DNA of 64,000 bases, taken from Tractidigestivibacter sp050946515 (GTDB lineage: Bacteria > Actinomycetota > Coriobacteriia > Coriobacteriales > Atopobiaceae). The stretch lies in assembly GCF_050946515.1 (NCBI RefSeq), contig NZ_JBMNUX010000001.1:1-64000 (forward strand). The letters are read 5' to 3'. The notes under the pieces are model-generated. The model was not told the DNA's origin, did not search any database, and was given only the letters and a program-made list of their open reading frames with translations. Positions 1 through 9,649 of the stretch are shown piece by piece (within the stretch, counting starts at the first letter, position 1; each line of letters opens with the position of its first letter). A program made the position numbers and the translations under genes.

Positions 1-37
1 ACTTGGGGTCGTACTTCCTTCTCGTCGTCTTGCTCAT
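1..37 (-). CDS. Possible start of a divergent gene cut by the window edge
   Basis: On the minus strand an ATG at 37-35 opens a frame that reads MSKTTRRKYDPK and then leaves the window. The upstream side has a purine-rich stretch (GGAAGGG) but at a poor distance. The basic start is reminiscent of small transposase OrfA proteins of the IS3 type, but twelve residues cannot establish that. It could equally be chance. Confidence 0.2.
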   Translation of the reverse strand, partial: MSKTTRRKYDPK

Positions 38-144
38 GGCAATAGCCCTTCCGTGCCTTTCGGCACATCCTAGGGCTTTCGTTAGCTCGGCTTCAAACGT
101 GTCTGAATTTGGGCAGCCATATCAGTGCTGCATTATTTGCTGCG

Positions 145-153
145 TGGTATAGT
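145..153 (+). promoter_or_regulatory. Extended -10 promoter candidate upstream of rho
   Basis: TGG-TATAGT forms an extended -10 element inside the string GCGTGGTATAGT. The same twelve bases recur upstream of rpmF at 32611-32622. No good -35 hexamer is visible. It would leave a leader of about 220 bases before rho; long leaders are known for autoregulated rho genes. The rest of 1-374 shows no convincing gene. Confidence 0.35.
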
Positions 154-374
154 GCAACCATGACAGCGTCAATCCTGCGCTTTTGTCCCGACGCTTCTGT
201 CATCCTGTCATCAATTTGCATCCACTTTTAAACGTACTAACATGCTGGCGGCCGCTGTGAACGTGCCGGATGCTGCGCTCAATGTCCTGTTGATTGGTCG
301 TCATAAGTTGTTTGTTTGATTGCCATCCATCCCCTCGGGTGTGACCGCAATACATGCAAGGGAAAGGTGAGAAT

Positions 375-2540
375 ATGGCCGACGAGACACCTGTGGATTC
401 CGCAGATACTCCCGCCAATCAGCCCGAAGAGGCACCGAAGCCTCGAAGGAGAAGAACAAGAAAGACCACTGCCGAGAAAGCTGCCGAGAAGGCGCCAGAG
501 GAGCCCACGCTCTTTGAGGCCGCGCAGAATGAGGCTCCCGCAGCCCCCGAGGAGGGGGAGAAGCCGGCAAAACCTCGTCGCCGCAGGTCGACAAGGGCAA
601 AGAAGCCCCAGGCCGGTCCCGAGGGCGCCTCTGCCGGCACGCCTTCCGCATCCGTTGATACGCCTCAGGCAGACATCCCTGCCCAGGCCGAGAAGGCATC
701 AGATGCTTCCGCCGCAGAAGGTGCCCCCGCTCCTAAGCCTCGCCGCCGCCGTACGCGCAAAGCCTCCGCTGTCGACCCCATGACCGAGCTGACCAAAGAG
801 GCAACGCGCGCCAGCTCAGAGCCTACGCCGATGCCGGCGACCACGCTTGCCGAGGCCGATAAGGCCGCGCTTCCAAAGAAGACCTCGGAGCAAGCCGCTG
901 CCGATACTGCCGGAAACCGCCAGCACGCCGAGCCCCCCACTGTTCCTGCGGATGCCGATGCTTCCGCGCAGCCCCAGCAGGGCGAGGCCGCGGCTGCGCC
1001 CCATTCCGAAAAGCCAGGTCAGCACGAGCGCGCGAATGGCCAGAAGAACGACCAGCGCTCCTCTCAGGACCGCTCTGGCAAGGAGGGCAAGCCCGACCAG
1101 CAGAACCAGGGCCAAAACCAGCAGAACCAGGGGTCTCGAGAGTTTGAAGGCCGTCGCCGCCGGCACAGCAACTTCAACAATGGCGGGAACAACTACCAGC
1201 AGGGCCAGTCGAACCGACATAGCCAGAACCGCCGCCGCAACCGCCGCTCGGAGCTGCCGACCGAGCCTACGCTCACGCGCGACGAGCTCTCCGCAATGAA
1301 GGTCGCCGAACTGCGCTCCAAGGCCTCTGAGCTGGGCGTAGAAGCTGCTGGGGTCCGCAAGGCGGCGCTTGTCGAGGCAATCTACCAGGCAGCTGCCAAA
1401 GCCGAGGGCTTCCATCCCGTCAGCGGAATCCTCGAGATCGGAAACGAGGGCTATGGCTGGGTGCGCACGGGAAACTACATGGCAGGCGACGATGACGCCT
1501 TCGTTCATCAGCAGCTCATCAAGAGCTACGGGCTGCGTACGGGAGACCGCTTGGAAGGCACCGTTGGGCCTGGTCGTGCAAACTCCAAGTATCCGCCGCT
1601 CATCTCGATCGATTCGGTCAACGGCCGCCCGCCCGAGGAGGCGAAGAACCGCCCCCGCTTCCGCGACCTGACCCCTATCTATCCCAACGAGCCGCTGGTT
1701 ATGGAGAATGGCAAGAACTCCATCACGGGTCGCGCGATCGACCTCGTTGCTCCCATTGGAAAAGGCCAGCGTGGCCTGATCGTCTCGCCGCCCAAGGCCG
1801 GCAAGACCACCGTGCTCAAGAAGATCTGCCAGTCCATTGCGGCCAACAACCCCGAGGTGCACCTGTTCTGCCTGCTCGTTGACGAGCGTCCCGAAGAGGT
1901 CACCGACATGCAGCGCTCCATCAAGGGCGAGGTCGTCGCTTCGACCTTCGATATGCCGGCTGAGAACCACACGGCCGTCTCCGAGCTTGTGATCGAGCAC
2001 GCAAAGCGCTTGGTCGAGCAGGGCGAGGACGTTGTGGTGGTGCTTGACTCCATCACCCGACTGGCCCGCGCCTACAACCTTGCGCAGCCCGCAAGCGGTC
2101 GCATCCTCTCTGGTGGCGTCGACTCCGCGGCGCTCTACCCGCCAAAGAAGTTCTTGGGAGCCGCGCGCAACATCGAGAACGGCGGCTCGCTCACGATCAT
2201 TGCCTCGGCGCTCGTCGACACCGGCTCCAAGATGGACGAAGTCATCTTCGAGGAGTTCAAGGGCACTGGCAACATGGAGCTCAAGCTTGACCGCGACCTT
2301 GCCGACAAGCGCATCTTCCCGGCAATCGATCCGGTGGCGTCTGGCACGAGAAACGAGGAGCTGCTCCTCTCGCCGGAGCTCACGCCGTTCATCTGGGGCA
2401 TCAGACGCGTGCTTGCCAACATGAACAATACCGAGCGCGCTGCTTCCGCGCTGGTGAAGGGGCTCAAGGCCACGGAGTCCAACGAGGAGTTCCTCATCCG
2501 CTCCGCGCGCAAGGCCCAGCAGACCGAATACGCCATCTAG
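375..2540 (+). CDS. rho: Transcription termination factor Rho
   Basis: Hexameric RNA-dependent ATPase that ends transcripts at rho-dependent sites. The 721-residue protein starts with a long low-complexity extension (about 1-290): lysine/arginine/alanine-rich first, then Q/N-rich with GRRRR and NRRRNRR clusters. The Rho N-terminal helical domain and cold-shock-like RNA-binding domain follow, then the RecA-like motor with the P-loop SPPKAGKTT near residue 470, Walker B VVVVLDSITRLARAYN, and the Q/R-loop region GTGNMELKLDR. The ATG at 375 is preferred to the in-frame ATG at 354 because GGAAAGGTGAG lies just before it. Long N-terminal inserts are known in actinobacterial Rho proteins and may add RNA-binding or condensate behaviour. 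It stands alone and is followed by a strong terminator. Confidence 0.97.
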   Translation: MADETPVDSADTPANQPEEAPKPRRRRTRKTTAEKAAEKAPEEPTLFEAAQNEAPAAPEEGEKPAKPRRRRSTRAKKPQAGPEGASAGTPSASVDTPQADIPAQAEKASDASAAEGAPAPKPRRRRTRKASAVDPMTELTKEATRASSEPTPMPATTLAEADKAALPKKTSEQAAADTAGNRQHAEPPTVPADADASAQPQQGEAAAAPHSEKPGQHERANGQKNDQRSSQDRSGKEGKPDQQNQGQNQQNQGSREFEGRRRRHSNFNNGGNNYQQGQSNRHSQNRRRNRRSELPTEPTLTRDELSAMKVAELRSKASELGVEAAGVRKAALVEAIYQAAAKAEGFHPVSGILEIGNEGYGWVRTGNYMAGDDDAFVHQQLIKSYGLRTGDRLEGTVGPGRANSKYPPLISIDSVNGRPPEEAKNRPRFRDLTPIYPNEPLVMENGKNSITGRAIDLVAPIGKGQRGLIVSPPKAGKTTVLKKICQSIAANNPEVHLFCLLVDERPEEVTDMQRSIKGEVVASTFDMPAENHTAVSELVIEHAKRLVEQGEDVVVVLDSITRLARAYNLAQPASGRILSGGVDSAALYPPKKFLGAARNIENGGSLTIIASALVDTGSKMDEVIFEEFKGTGNMELKLDRDLADKRIFPAIDPVASGTRNEELLLSPELTPFIWGIRRVLANMNNTERAASALVKGLKATESNEEFLIRSARKAQQTEYAI

Positions 2541-2565
2541 CGTTTCGAGCTGCCCGTCCAACAAT

Positions 2566-2607
2566 GGCGCCCCGACCCGCAAGCTGGCGGGTAGGGGCGC
2601 CTCTTTC
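2566..2607 (+). terminator. Rho-independent terminator after rho
   Basis: GGCGCCCC-A-ACCCGC type stem: GGCGCCCCGACCCGC pairs with GCGGGTAGGGGCGCC around a short AAGCTG loop, followed by CTCTTTC. It lies 26 bases past the rho stop and separates it from the convergent dehydrogenase gene. Confidence 0.8.
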
Positions 2608-2667
2608 AAGAAGGTCTAGAGATGCAGGGCGTGCGCAGCGAAGAGCCGCGCGTCGCCCCCTCTGGCG

Positions 2668-3453
2668 CTACTCTCCGGCGCGCGCGGTAAAGAGCAAGTC
2701 CTGCCCCTTCATCACAAGGTTGGCCGGCAAGATCTTGGCGAGAAGCGCTGCCGCCGCCATGTCGGGGGAGGTCACGCACGTGGAGCGACCGAGCACGGCT
2801 GCGTGAAGCGCCTTTCTGACCACGTCCTCGGGCTTCTCGAATCCAATCGTGGTCATGCGGCGAACTTGCCGCTGGTCGCCCGGGTCGTTCAGAAAGCCCG
2901 TGTCCATGAACTTTGGGCAGACGGCGGTGACGTGAATGCCCACGGGCCCAAGCTCGTAGTCAAGCGTGCGAGACAGGTCGAGCACAAAGCGCTTCGTCGC
3001 AGAGTACGTGGACAGGCCCGGTTGGGGGATAAGGCCCGCAATCGACGCCATGTTTACGATTCGCGAGCCAGAGACCATGTGCGGAAGGCAGTGATAGATG
3101 GTCTCGACCACCGCAAGGCAGTTGAGGCGGACCATGTTGGCGTTTGCCTCTTCGGGGATGGCGTCAAATGAGCCAAACTTGCCGAAGCCCGCGCTGTTGA
3201 TGAGCCATTGAACGGGCTCTTCCTGGTCGTCGAGGGCGTCGCGCAGGCTCTCGTAGGAAGACTCCTCTAGCAGGTCGAGCGCAAAGACGCGCACCGGCGT
3301 CTGGCACTGCTCGCTTATAGCCTCGAGCTTGTCGGCGCTTCTCGCGACGACCCATAGCTCGTCCAGGGGCCCTCCTGCCCCGTGGTCAAGCTGCCGGACG
3401 AATTCGCGCCCCACGCCAGATGACGCTCCTGTTACGACCGCAATTCCAGCCAT
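2668..3453 (-). CDS. Short-chain dehydrogenase/reductase (SDR family)
   Basis: NAD(P)-dependent oxidoreductase of the classical SDR type, 261 residues, probably cytosolic; the substrate cannot be told. Visible motifs are the cofactor loop TGASSGVG (residues 8-15), NSAG (86-89), and the catalytic triad Ser137, Tyr150 and Lys154 (YSATK). The ATG at 3453 is chosen over one 17 codons upstream because AGGAGG stands seven bases before it and the glycine-rich motif then falls at the usual distance from the N-terminus. The gene is monocistronic, convergent with rho and divergent from the next gene. Confidence 0.88.
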   Translation of the reverse strand: MAGIAVVTGASSGVGREFVRQLDHGAGGPLDELWVVARSADKLEAISEQCQTPVRVFALDLLEESSYESLRDALDDQEEPVQWLINSAGFGKFGSFDAIPEEANANMVRLNCLAVVETIYHCLPHMVSGSRIVNMASIAGLIPQPGLSTYSATKRFVLDLSRTLDYELGPVGIHVTAVCPKFMDTGFLNDPGDQRQVRRMTTIGFEKPEDVVRKALHAAVLGRSTCVTSPDMAAAALLAKILPANLVMKGQDLLFTARAGE

Positions 3454-3473
3454 AAAAAGCCTCCTGTGCACGG

Positions 3474-3504
3474 AATATAACCCTTGCATTTGACGTGTTG
3501 ACAA
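3474..3504 (-). promoter_or_regulatory. Candidate promoter of the SDR gene
   Basis: Read on the minus strand, TTGTCA and TTATAT are separated by about 18 bases and lie roughly 20 bases upstream of the ribosome site of the SDR gene. Both hexamers are imperfect matches to sigma-70-type consensus. Confidence 0.35.
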
Positions 3505-3678
3505 GTATAGTTCTGATTAGAAAGTTATGAGACACGTACGTGTCGCGACGGTACATGCAGATGAGACGAAAAACGCCGTTGCCCGCAGCAATCCCCGCCA
3601 GGGCGATTTTCTGTTAGCTGTGGGAATCTGGAGACAAACTCCCCCTGCTGGTCCGTTGCGGCGCCTGGAGGTGGGTTG

Positions 3679-5136
3679 ATGACAGGAAAGCGAAGCTCAG
3701 CCGTGTTCGCGGGCCTTCTCGGCTCCGCTACGGTCATGGCTCCCGGCATCGCCTACGCCGCCGCGGAGACCGCCTCGGGTCCAACCTCCGTTGTGGGGTC
3801 GTTTGCCCTTTCGCTTGCTGTCTGCGCGCTAGGCGCCATTGCGGTTGCTTGTGCCGGCTATGGCATATATCGGCTGGTAGACCATATTGCCCACAGGCAT
3901 CGCGGCGAGGCGGAGCCTGCAGGCGACCAGGCTGGCCAAGATGCCGACGAGGCCTCTTATGCCTCTCGTGAGAAGGACGCGCGTCCCCAGAGTGCCGACT
4001 TGCCCGAATACGGCTTCGACGACGACCAGACCACTGGCGAGCTTGTCCACGATGGGAAGGGCGGCGCCTCTGGCGCTTTTGAGCCCGCCTCGCAAGAAGA
4101 CGCTGGCAACCCAGGTGCCCCGTACGTTCCCAAGCACATGGCACCCCAACAACCGCAGGAGAAGGGCTCTCGCCGAAAGAAGCAAGAAGAGGAAGAGCTC
4201 CCGCAGGGCAAGCATGCCGTGGGCGCCGAGCGCGCAGAGCATGCCGCGCGTGGCTATGAGCAGATCGCGCAGAACTATGTCGAGAAGCAAAGCTTCCGCA
4301 AGCGCATGGCAACCCGAGCGCAAGGCGTGGCAGCCATCCTCTCCGCCCGCATTGGCGAGAACCGCATGGAGGGACTGCCGGTGATAGAGCGCGCCGACGG
4401 CTCGGTGGGCGACGTCGGCACCACTTGGTGGACCAACGCCGTGGGACCGAACATCTCCGGCCCTCTGAACATCCCGGAAGAAGAGCAGCAGAGCTTGGCT
4501 GACCTCTCCATTCCCGAAAGCTTTGACGACCTGCAGTTCATGGCGTCGACTGCGGCCGAGACGGTTGCGGCTTCTCCGCAGGCGCCTGCCGCCGCTCGCC
4601 CCGCGCCGGCGAGCCCCCACGCCAACTCAGCGCGCGAGATCACCCAGCGCGTGGCCTTGGTGGACGAGGAGGCCTATCCCGAGTCCCGCACGGTCGACGA
4701 AGTCGACTCCGACGAGTGGAGCCAGGCCTTGGCCGCAATGGACGAGAAGATCTCGGCTCCCGTTGCCTCCGAAGTCGACGAGGTGCCCTTCGAGGATGCC
4801 GCCGGCGGCGTCGACAGCATCGACGAGCCGGACGACATCGAGCCCAACACGCAGTTCATGACCTTCAAGCCCGTCGGCGGCCACCCCGAGGTCGTGGACA
4901 ACGAGAGCTACGTCAACTACCTGCTTGCCGAGGAGCTCTCCCACAACTCCTCCGAGGCGGTGCGCAGCACCTCTCGCGAGTATCTGCACATGATTGAGGG
5001 CGGCACGCACGCTTCGACCGCCGTCCTCCCTTCTCGGCACATAAGGAACCGAAGGGGCAAGAAGCCAGACGTCTATCGTCCTCGCCACTTCGCGCCCGCC
5101 GATGCAGAGGCCTACGTGGAGGCCATGGAAGCATAA
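3679..5136 (+). CDS. Acidic membrane-anchored protein of unknown function
   Basis: I do not recognise this 485-residue protein. It begins with a signal-like segment (MTGKRSSAVFAG to AYAAAE, possible cleavage after AYA), then a hydrophobic helix at about 35-65 (SFALSLAVCALGAIAVACAG) ending in the basic YRLVDHIAHRHR. The remaining ~400 residues are mostly hydrophilic, rich in Asp, Glu, Ala and Pro, with a charged stretch KGSRRKKQEEEELP and a more ordered part around 190-270. The predicted topology is one or two N-terminal helices and a long cytoplasmic or extracellular acidic tail. The ATG at 3679 follows GGAGG at six bases; a TTG one codon earlier is possible. It stands alone, with its own terminator. 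Confidence 0.75.
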   Translation: MTGKRSSAVFAGLLGSATVMAPGIAYAAAETASGPTSVVGSFALSLAVCALGAIAVACAGYGIYRLVDHIAHRHRGEAEPAGDQAGQDADEASYASREKDARPQSADLPEYGFDDDQTTGELVHDGKGGASGAFEPASQEDAGNPGAPYVPKHMAPQQPQEKGSRRKKQEEEELPQGKHAVGAERAEHAARGYEQIAQNYVEKQSFRKRMATRAQGVAAILSARIGENRMEGLPVIERADGSVGDVGTTWWTNAVGPNISGPLNIPEEEQQSLADLSIPESFDDLQFMASTAAETVAASPQAPAAARPAPASPHANSAREITQRVALVDEEAYPESRTVDEVDSDEWSQALAAMDEKISAPVASEVDEVPFEDAAGGVDSIDEPDDIEPNTQFMTFKPVGGHPEVVDNESYVNYLLAEELSHNSSEAVRSTSREYLHMIEGGTHASTAVLPSRHIRNRRGKKPDVYRPRHFAPADAEAYVEAMEA

Positions 5137-5156
5137 GACGGCGTTATATATTGAAA

Positions 5157-5203
5157 AATTCCCCGCTCGCCAGCTGCTGTTGCTTCGAGCGGGGAATTAA
5201 TAT
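5157..5203 (+). terminator. Rho-independent terminator
   Basis: AATTCCCCGCTCG pairs perfectly with CGAGCGGGGAATT across a 16-base loop, flanked by A and T runs on both sides. It closes the unit of the acidic membrane protein and could act on both strands. Confidence 0.8.
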
Positions 5204-5326
5204 TTCGCTGTGTTACGTCTAGAAAAAGTGTTGAAACTTTTCTGATTATCCCAAACGGGACATGAATAAAGTAGTGCTCACGTGAAAACCAATTTTTCAC
5301 TGGCACCAAACCCAGGGAGGGAAACA

Positions 5327-6523
5327 ATGGACAACGTTTCAAGGCGCACGTTCGTCAAGGGCTCCGCAGCGGCTGCTTGCGGCCTTGGCCTTGCCGCTTG
5401 CGGCGGCTCAGGCTCTTCTGACTCTTCGTCTTCGGGCGACACCATCAAGGTCGGGCTGATGGGTCCCTACACGGGCGACGTCGCCCAGTACGGCCTTGCC
5501 TGCCGCTGTGGCGCCGAGCTCTACGTCAAGCAGGTCAATGATAACGGAGGCATCAACGGCAAGCAGATCGAGCTAGACGAGCAGGACGAGAAGGGCGACG
5601 CCACCGAGGCCGTCAACGTCTACAACATGCTGGTCGAGGACGGCGTCGTCGGCATCATCGGCGACGTGACCTCCACGCCCACCATCGCAGTGGCCCAGGC
5701 CTCTGTCGCCGACAACATGCCGTGCGTGACGCCGTCTGCCACGGCCGCTGACGTCATCTCCTATGGCTCCAACTACTTCCGCGCCTGCATCACCGACCCG
5801 TACCAGGGCAAGCTCATGGCCGACTTCGCCGCCGACCAGGGCTACCAGACCGTCGGCGTCATCTTCAACTCCGGCGGCGACTACGAGGCCGGCGTCAAGG
5901 ACGCGTTCGTCGAGGAGGCCCAGGCCAAGGGTCTGACCGTGCTTGACCCGCAGGGATACTCCTCCGGCGACACCGACTTCAACGCACAGCTCACCACCAT
6001 CATCTCGGGGAACCCCGACGCCATCATGAGCCCCAACTATTACCAGGACGACGGCAAGATCGTCACCCAGGCCCGCACCCTGGGCTACACGGGCCCGTTC
6101 CTGGGCGCCGACGGCTGGTCCAACATCGTGGGCGGCGACGAGGAGTACGCCTCTGCCGAGGACCTCGAGGGCTGCTTCTACGACTGCTCCTTCTCTGCCT
6201 CCAACACCGCAGAGAACGTTCAGCAGTTCATCTCCGACTACAAGGCCGAGTACAACGACGACCCCACCAACTTCTGCGCCCTTGGCTATGACGCCGCAAT
6301 GGTCCTGCTCAATGCCATCCAGAAGGTGGAGGAGGAAGGCTCTGCCGAGACTGGCTCCGATGACTACAAGCAGGCCGTCATCGACGCGATCGCCTCTGGC
6401 ACTGCCAACGGCGTCACCGGCGACATCTCCTACAATGGCACCGGCGACCCGGTCAAGTCGACCTTGATCATCACCTTCAAGGATGGTGAGGAGACGGTCT
6501 ACGACACCATTGAGGGCGAGTAG
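5327..6523 (+). CDS. livJ: Branched-chain amino-acid-type ABC transporter, substrate-binding lipoprotein
   Basis: Extracytoplasmic solute receptor of the LivJ/periplasmic-binding-protein-6 family, 398 residues. The N-terminus carries a twin-arginine-like SRRTFVKG motif followed by a lipobox (GLAACGG, lipidated Cys near 19) and a serine-rich linker, so it is exported and anchored to the membrane. The mature part starts IKVGLMGPYTGDVAQYG, typical of these receptors. The ATG at 5327 sits seven bases after GGGAGGG; an upstream GTG in frame lacks a ribosome site. It heads the livJHMGF cluster, but a hairpin separates it from the permease genes, fitting a higher receptor level. The exact ligand (Leu/Ile/Val or another amide or acid) cannot be read from sequence. 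Confidence 0.93.
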   Translation: MDNVSRRTFVKGSAAAACGLGLAACGGSGSSDSSSSGDTIKVGLMGPYTGDVAQYGLACRCGAELYVKQVNDNGGINGKQIELDEQDEKGDATEAVNVYNMLVEDGVVGIIGDVTSTPTIAVAQASVADNMPCVTPSATAADVISYGSNYFRACITDPYQGKLMADFAADQGYQTVGVIFNSGGDYEAGVKDAFVEEAQAKGLTVLDPQGYSSGDTDFNAQLTTIISGNPDAIMSPNYYQDDGKIVTQARTLGYTGPFLGADGWSNIVGGDEEYASAEDLEGCFYDCSFSASNTAENVQQFISDYKAEYNDDPTNFCALGYDAAMVLLNAIQKVEEEGSAETGSDDYKQAVIDAIASGTANGVTGDISYNGTGDPVKSTLIITFKDGEETVYDTIEGE

Positions 6524-6542
6524 TTTCTCTGGCTAAGCTTTT

Positions 6543-6582
6543 GAAAGCGCCGTGGGCGCCAGCCGCCCCGGCGCTTTCTGGT
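6543..6582 (+). terminator. Hairpin between livJ and livH, likely partial terminator
   Basis: GAAAGCGCCG pairs with CGGCGCTTTC across an 16-base GC-rich loop; the following bases TGGTTTC are only weakly T-rich. A leaky terminator or 3' stabiliser here would raise receptor transcript over permease transcript. Confidence 0.55.
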
Positions 6583-6619
6583 TTCTATCGGACGACATGC
6601 AAGAGAGGGAGTGTTTGCC

Positions 6620-7495
6620 GTGACGTTCTTGACGCAGGTGCTCAACGGCCTTCAGCTGGGCAGCATCTACGCGCTCGTCGCGTTGGGCTACACGATGGTG
6701 TACGGCATCATCCTGCTGCTCAACTTCGCGCATGGTGACATCATCATGGTCGGCGCATACATTTCATGGATCGTGATGAGCCAGCTTGGGCTTAGCCCCG
6801 TGCTTGCCATCGTGCTTTCGATTCTGGGGTGCGCCGTCCTGGGCGTGCTCATCGACAAGGTGGCCTACCAGCCACTTCGCGAGGCACCGAGGATGAGCTT
6901 GCTGATTACGGCGATCGGCGTCTCGTACTTCCTCGAAAACGTCGCCCAGCTTCTGTTCGGCGCCGACGCAAAGGTCGTTCCCACCTACTTTGAGCTCGGC
7001 AACATCCAGCTGGGCGACGTGCAGATCTCCGCGACGGCCGTAGCTACGATCGTCGTGACCGCCATCTCCACCATCGTGCTGACGCTGCTCGTTCAGAAGA
7101 CCAAGCTTGGCAAGGCCATGCGCGCCGTGTCCGAGGACATGGGCGCCGCGCGCCTGATGGGCATCAACGTCAACACCACGATCTCGTTCACCTTCGCGGT
7201 TGGCTCTGCGCTTGCCGGCGTTGGCGCCGTGCTCTACTCCATGGCGTACAGCCAGGCCACGCCCACGATGGGCATCATGCTGGGCACCAAGGCGTTTGTC
7301 GCTGCGGTTCTGGGCGGAATCGGGTCTATCCCCGGCGCCGTCATCGGCGGCCTCATCGTTGGCTTCGCCGAGGTCTTCGTGTCGGCAATCGGCCTGTCCA
7401 CCTGGAAGGACGCGGTGGTCTACCTGCTGCTCATCATCGTCCTTGTGGTGCGTCCTACCGGCATCCTTGGCCGCCCGATGACCGAGAAAGTGTAA
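6620..7495 (+). CDS. livH: Branched-chain amino-acid-type ABC transporter, permease LivH
   Basis: Inner-membrane permease of the LivH family, about 291 residues with eight or so hydrophobic segments. The start TFLTQVLNGLQLGSIYALVALGYTMVYGIILLLNFAHGD is diagnostic for LivH. The conserved cytoplasmic loop (AMRAVSEDMGAARLMGINV) that contacts the ATPases is near residues 170-190. The GTG at 6620 is preferred because GAGAGGGA lies nine bases upstream; the GTG at 6611 would touch that site. It pairs with LivM to form the translocation channel. Confidence 0.93.
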   Translation: MTFLTQVLNGLQLGSIYALVALGYTMVYGIILLLNFAHGDIIMVGAYISWIVMSQLGLSPVLAIVLSILGCAVLGVLIDKVAYQPLREAPRMSLLITAIGVSYFLENVAQLLFGADAKVVPTYFELGNIQLGDVQISATAVATIVVTAISTIVLTLLVQKTKLGKAMRAVSEDMGAARLMGINVNTTISFTFAVGSALAGVGAVLYSMAYSQATPTMGIMLGTKAFVAAVLGGIGSIPGAVIGGLIVGFAEVFVSAIGLSTWKDAVVYLLLIIVLVVRPTGILGRPMTEKV

Positions 7496-7505
7496 GGAGG
7501 CTGGC

Positions 7506-8695
7506 GTGACAGCATCTAATGCAAAGAAGGCTACTGCGCAGGCGAGCGCTCCGGCGGCCTCTGGCTACCGAAGCCTCTCCATGCCGATGCGCTACCTCAT
7601 CAACACCGTGCTCGTGGTCATCTTCCTTGTTGTGGGGGAGGCCGCAATCGACGGCGGGCTCGTGAGCCGCTACCAGACCGGCGTCATCGAGCAGATCGGC
7701 ATCTACATCATCATGGCGGTCTCGCTGAACATCGCCACTGGCTACCTGGGTCAGCTCCCTCTGGGGCACGCGGGATTCATGTCCGTGGGCGGCTACTCGT
7801 GCGCCATCTTCATCATGCGCATGATGGACGTCGTGGGCGTCACTGCGCGCGACTTTACAACGGGCACTCCCGCGGCGGTCATGCTCTTTGTCGCCGGGCT
7901 CATCTTTGGCGGCATCATGGCTGCGCTGTGCGGCCTTATCATCGGCATCCCCGCGCTTCGCCTGAAGGGCGACTACCTCGCCATCATTACGCTGGGCTTT
8001 GCCGAGATCATCCGCGTCGTGATGCAGAACATCGACTCGGTCCTGGGCTTTGAGCTCACCGGTGGCCAGAAGGGCCTTACGGGAATACCGAGCTACACCA
8101 ACTTCCTGAACACGTTCATCGTGGTCGCCATCTGCCTCTTCCTCATCCACACGATGATGAAGAGCCGCCACGGCCGGGCGATCCTCTCCATTCGCGACAA
8201 CGAGATTGCTGCCGAGAGCTGCGGCGTCAACATCACCTACTACAAGACGCTCGCCTTCGTGGTGTCCGCGTTCTTCGCCGGCGTCGCCGGAGGGCTTTAT
8301 GCCGGGTGCATCGGCGTCATGGCGCCCTCGAAGTTCGGCTTCATGAAGTCGGTCGAGATCCTGGTCATGGTGGTGCTCGGCGGCATGGGCTCCATGCTGG
8401 GCTCCGTCATCTCCGCAACGGTCCTCACGATCCTGCCCGAGGCCCTGCGCGCCGTCGCCGACTACCGCATGGTCGTCTACGCCGTCGTGCTTATCCTGGT
8501 CATGATCTTCCGTCCCGAGGGTCTCATGGGCTCCTACGACTTCTCGATGTCCCGCGTGATCGAGCGACTGCTCAACCATGGCAAGTCGTACGAGGAGTAC
8601 CTTGACGAGCAGAACGCGGCCCTCGAGAATGGCGGCGCCGTCGCCGTTGAGGCGGCTGCCGCAGATGCCGGGCCCTCGAAGGGAGGCGATGCGTA

Positions 8696-8696
<1 letters not shown>
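7506..8696 (+). CDS. livM: Branched-chain amino-acid-type ABC transporter, permease LivM
   Basis: Second permease subunit, 396 residues. The ISLNIATGYLGQLPLGHAGFMSVGGY-type region and the ATPase-contact loop (SIRDNEIAAESCGVNITYYK, around 225-245) are typical of LivM. It starts at GTG 7506, six bases after AGGAGG and ten bases past the livH stop. The C-terminus is extended by about 40 residues rich in Glu and Ala beyond the last membrane helix. Its stop codon overlaps the livG start (TAATG), indicating translational coupling. Confidence 0.93.

Positions 8697-9649
<953 letters not shown>

Noticed and set aside
1..374. A gene in the region before rho on the plus strand
   Set aside because: One frame gives a short hydrophobic peptide near the left edge but ends by about 152 and has no start or ribosome site; probably leader and intergenic DNA.
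816..2609. 597-codon frame antisense to rho
   Set aside because: Shadow frame produced by high-GC codon use; no start signal, and rho motifs are certain on the other strand. The same applies to the long antisense frames over liv, smc, hom and others.
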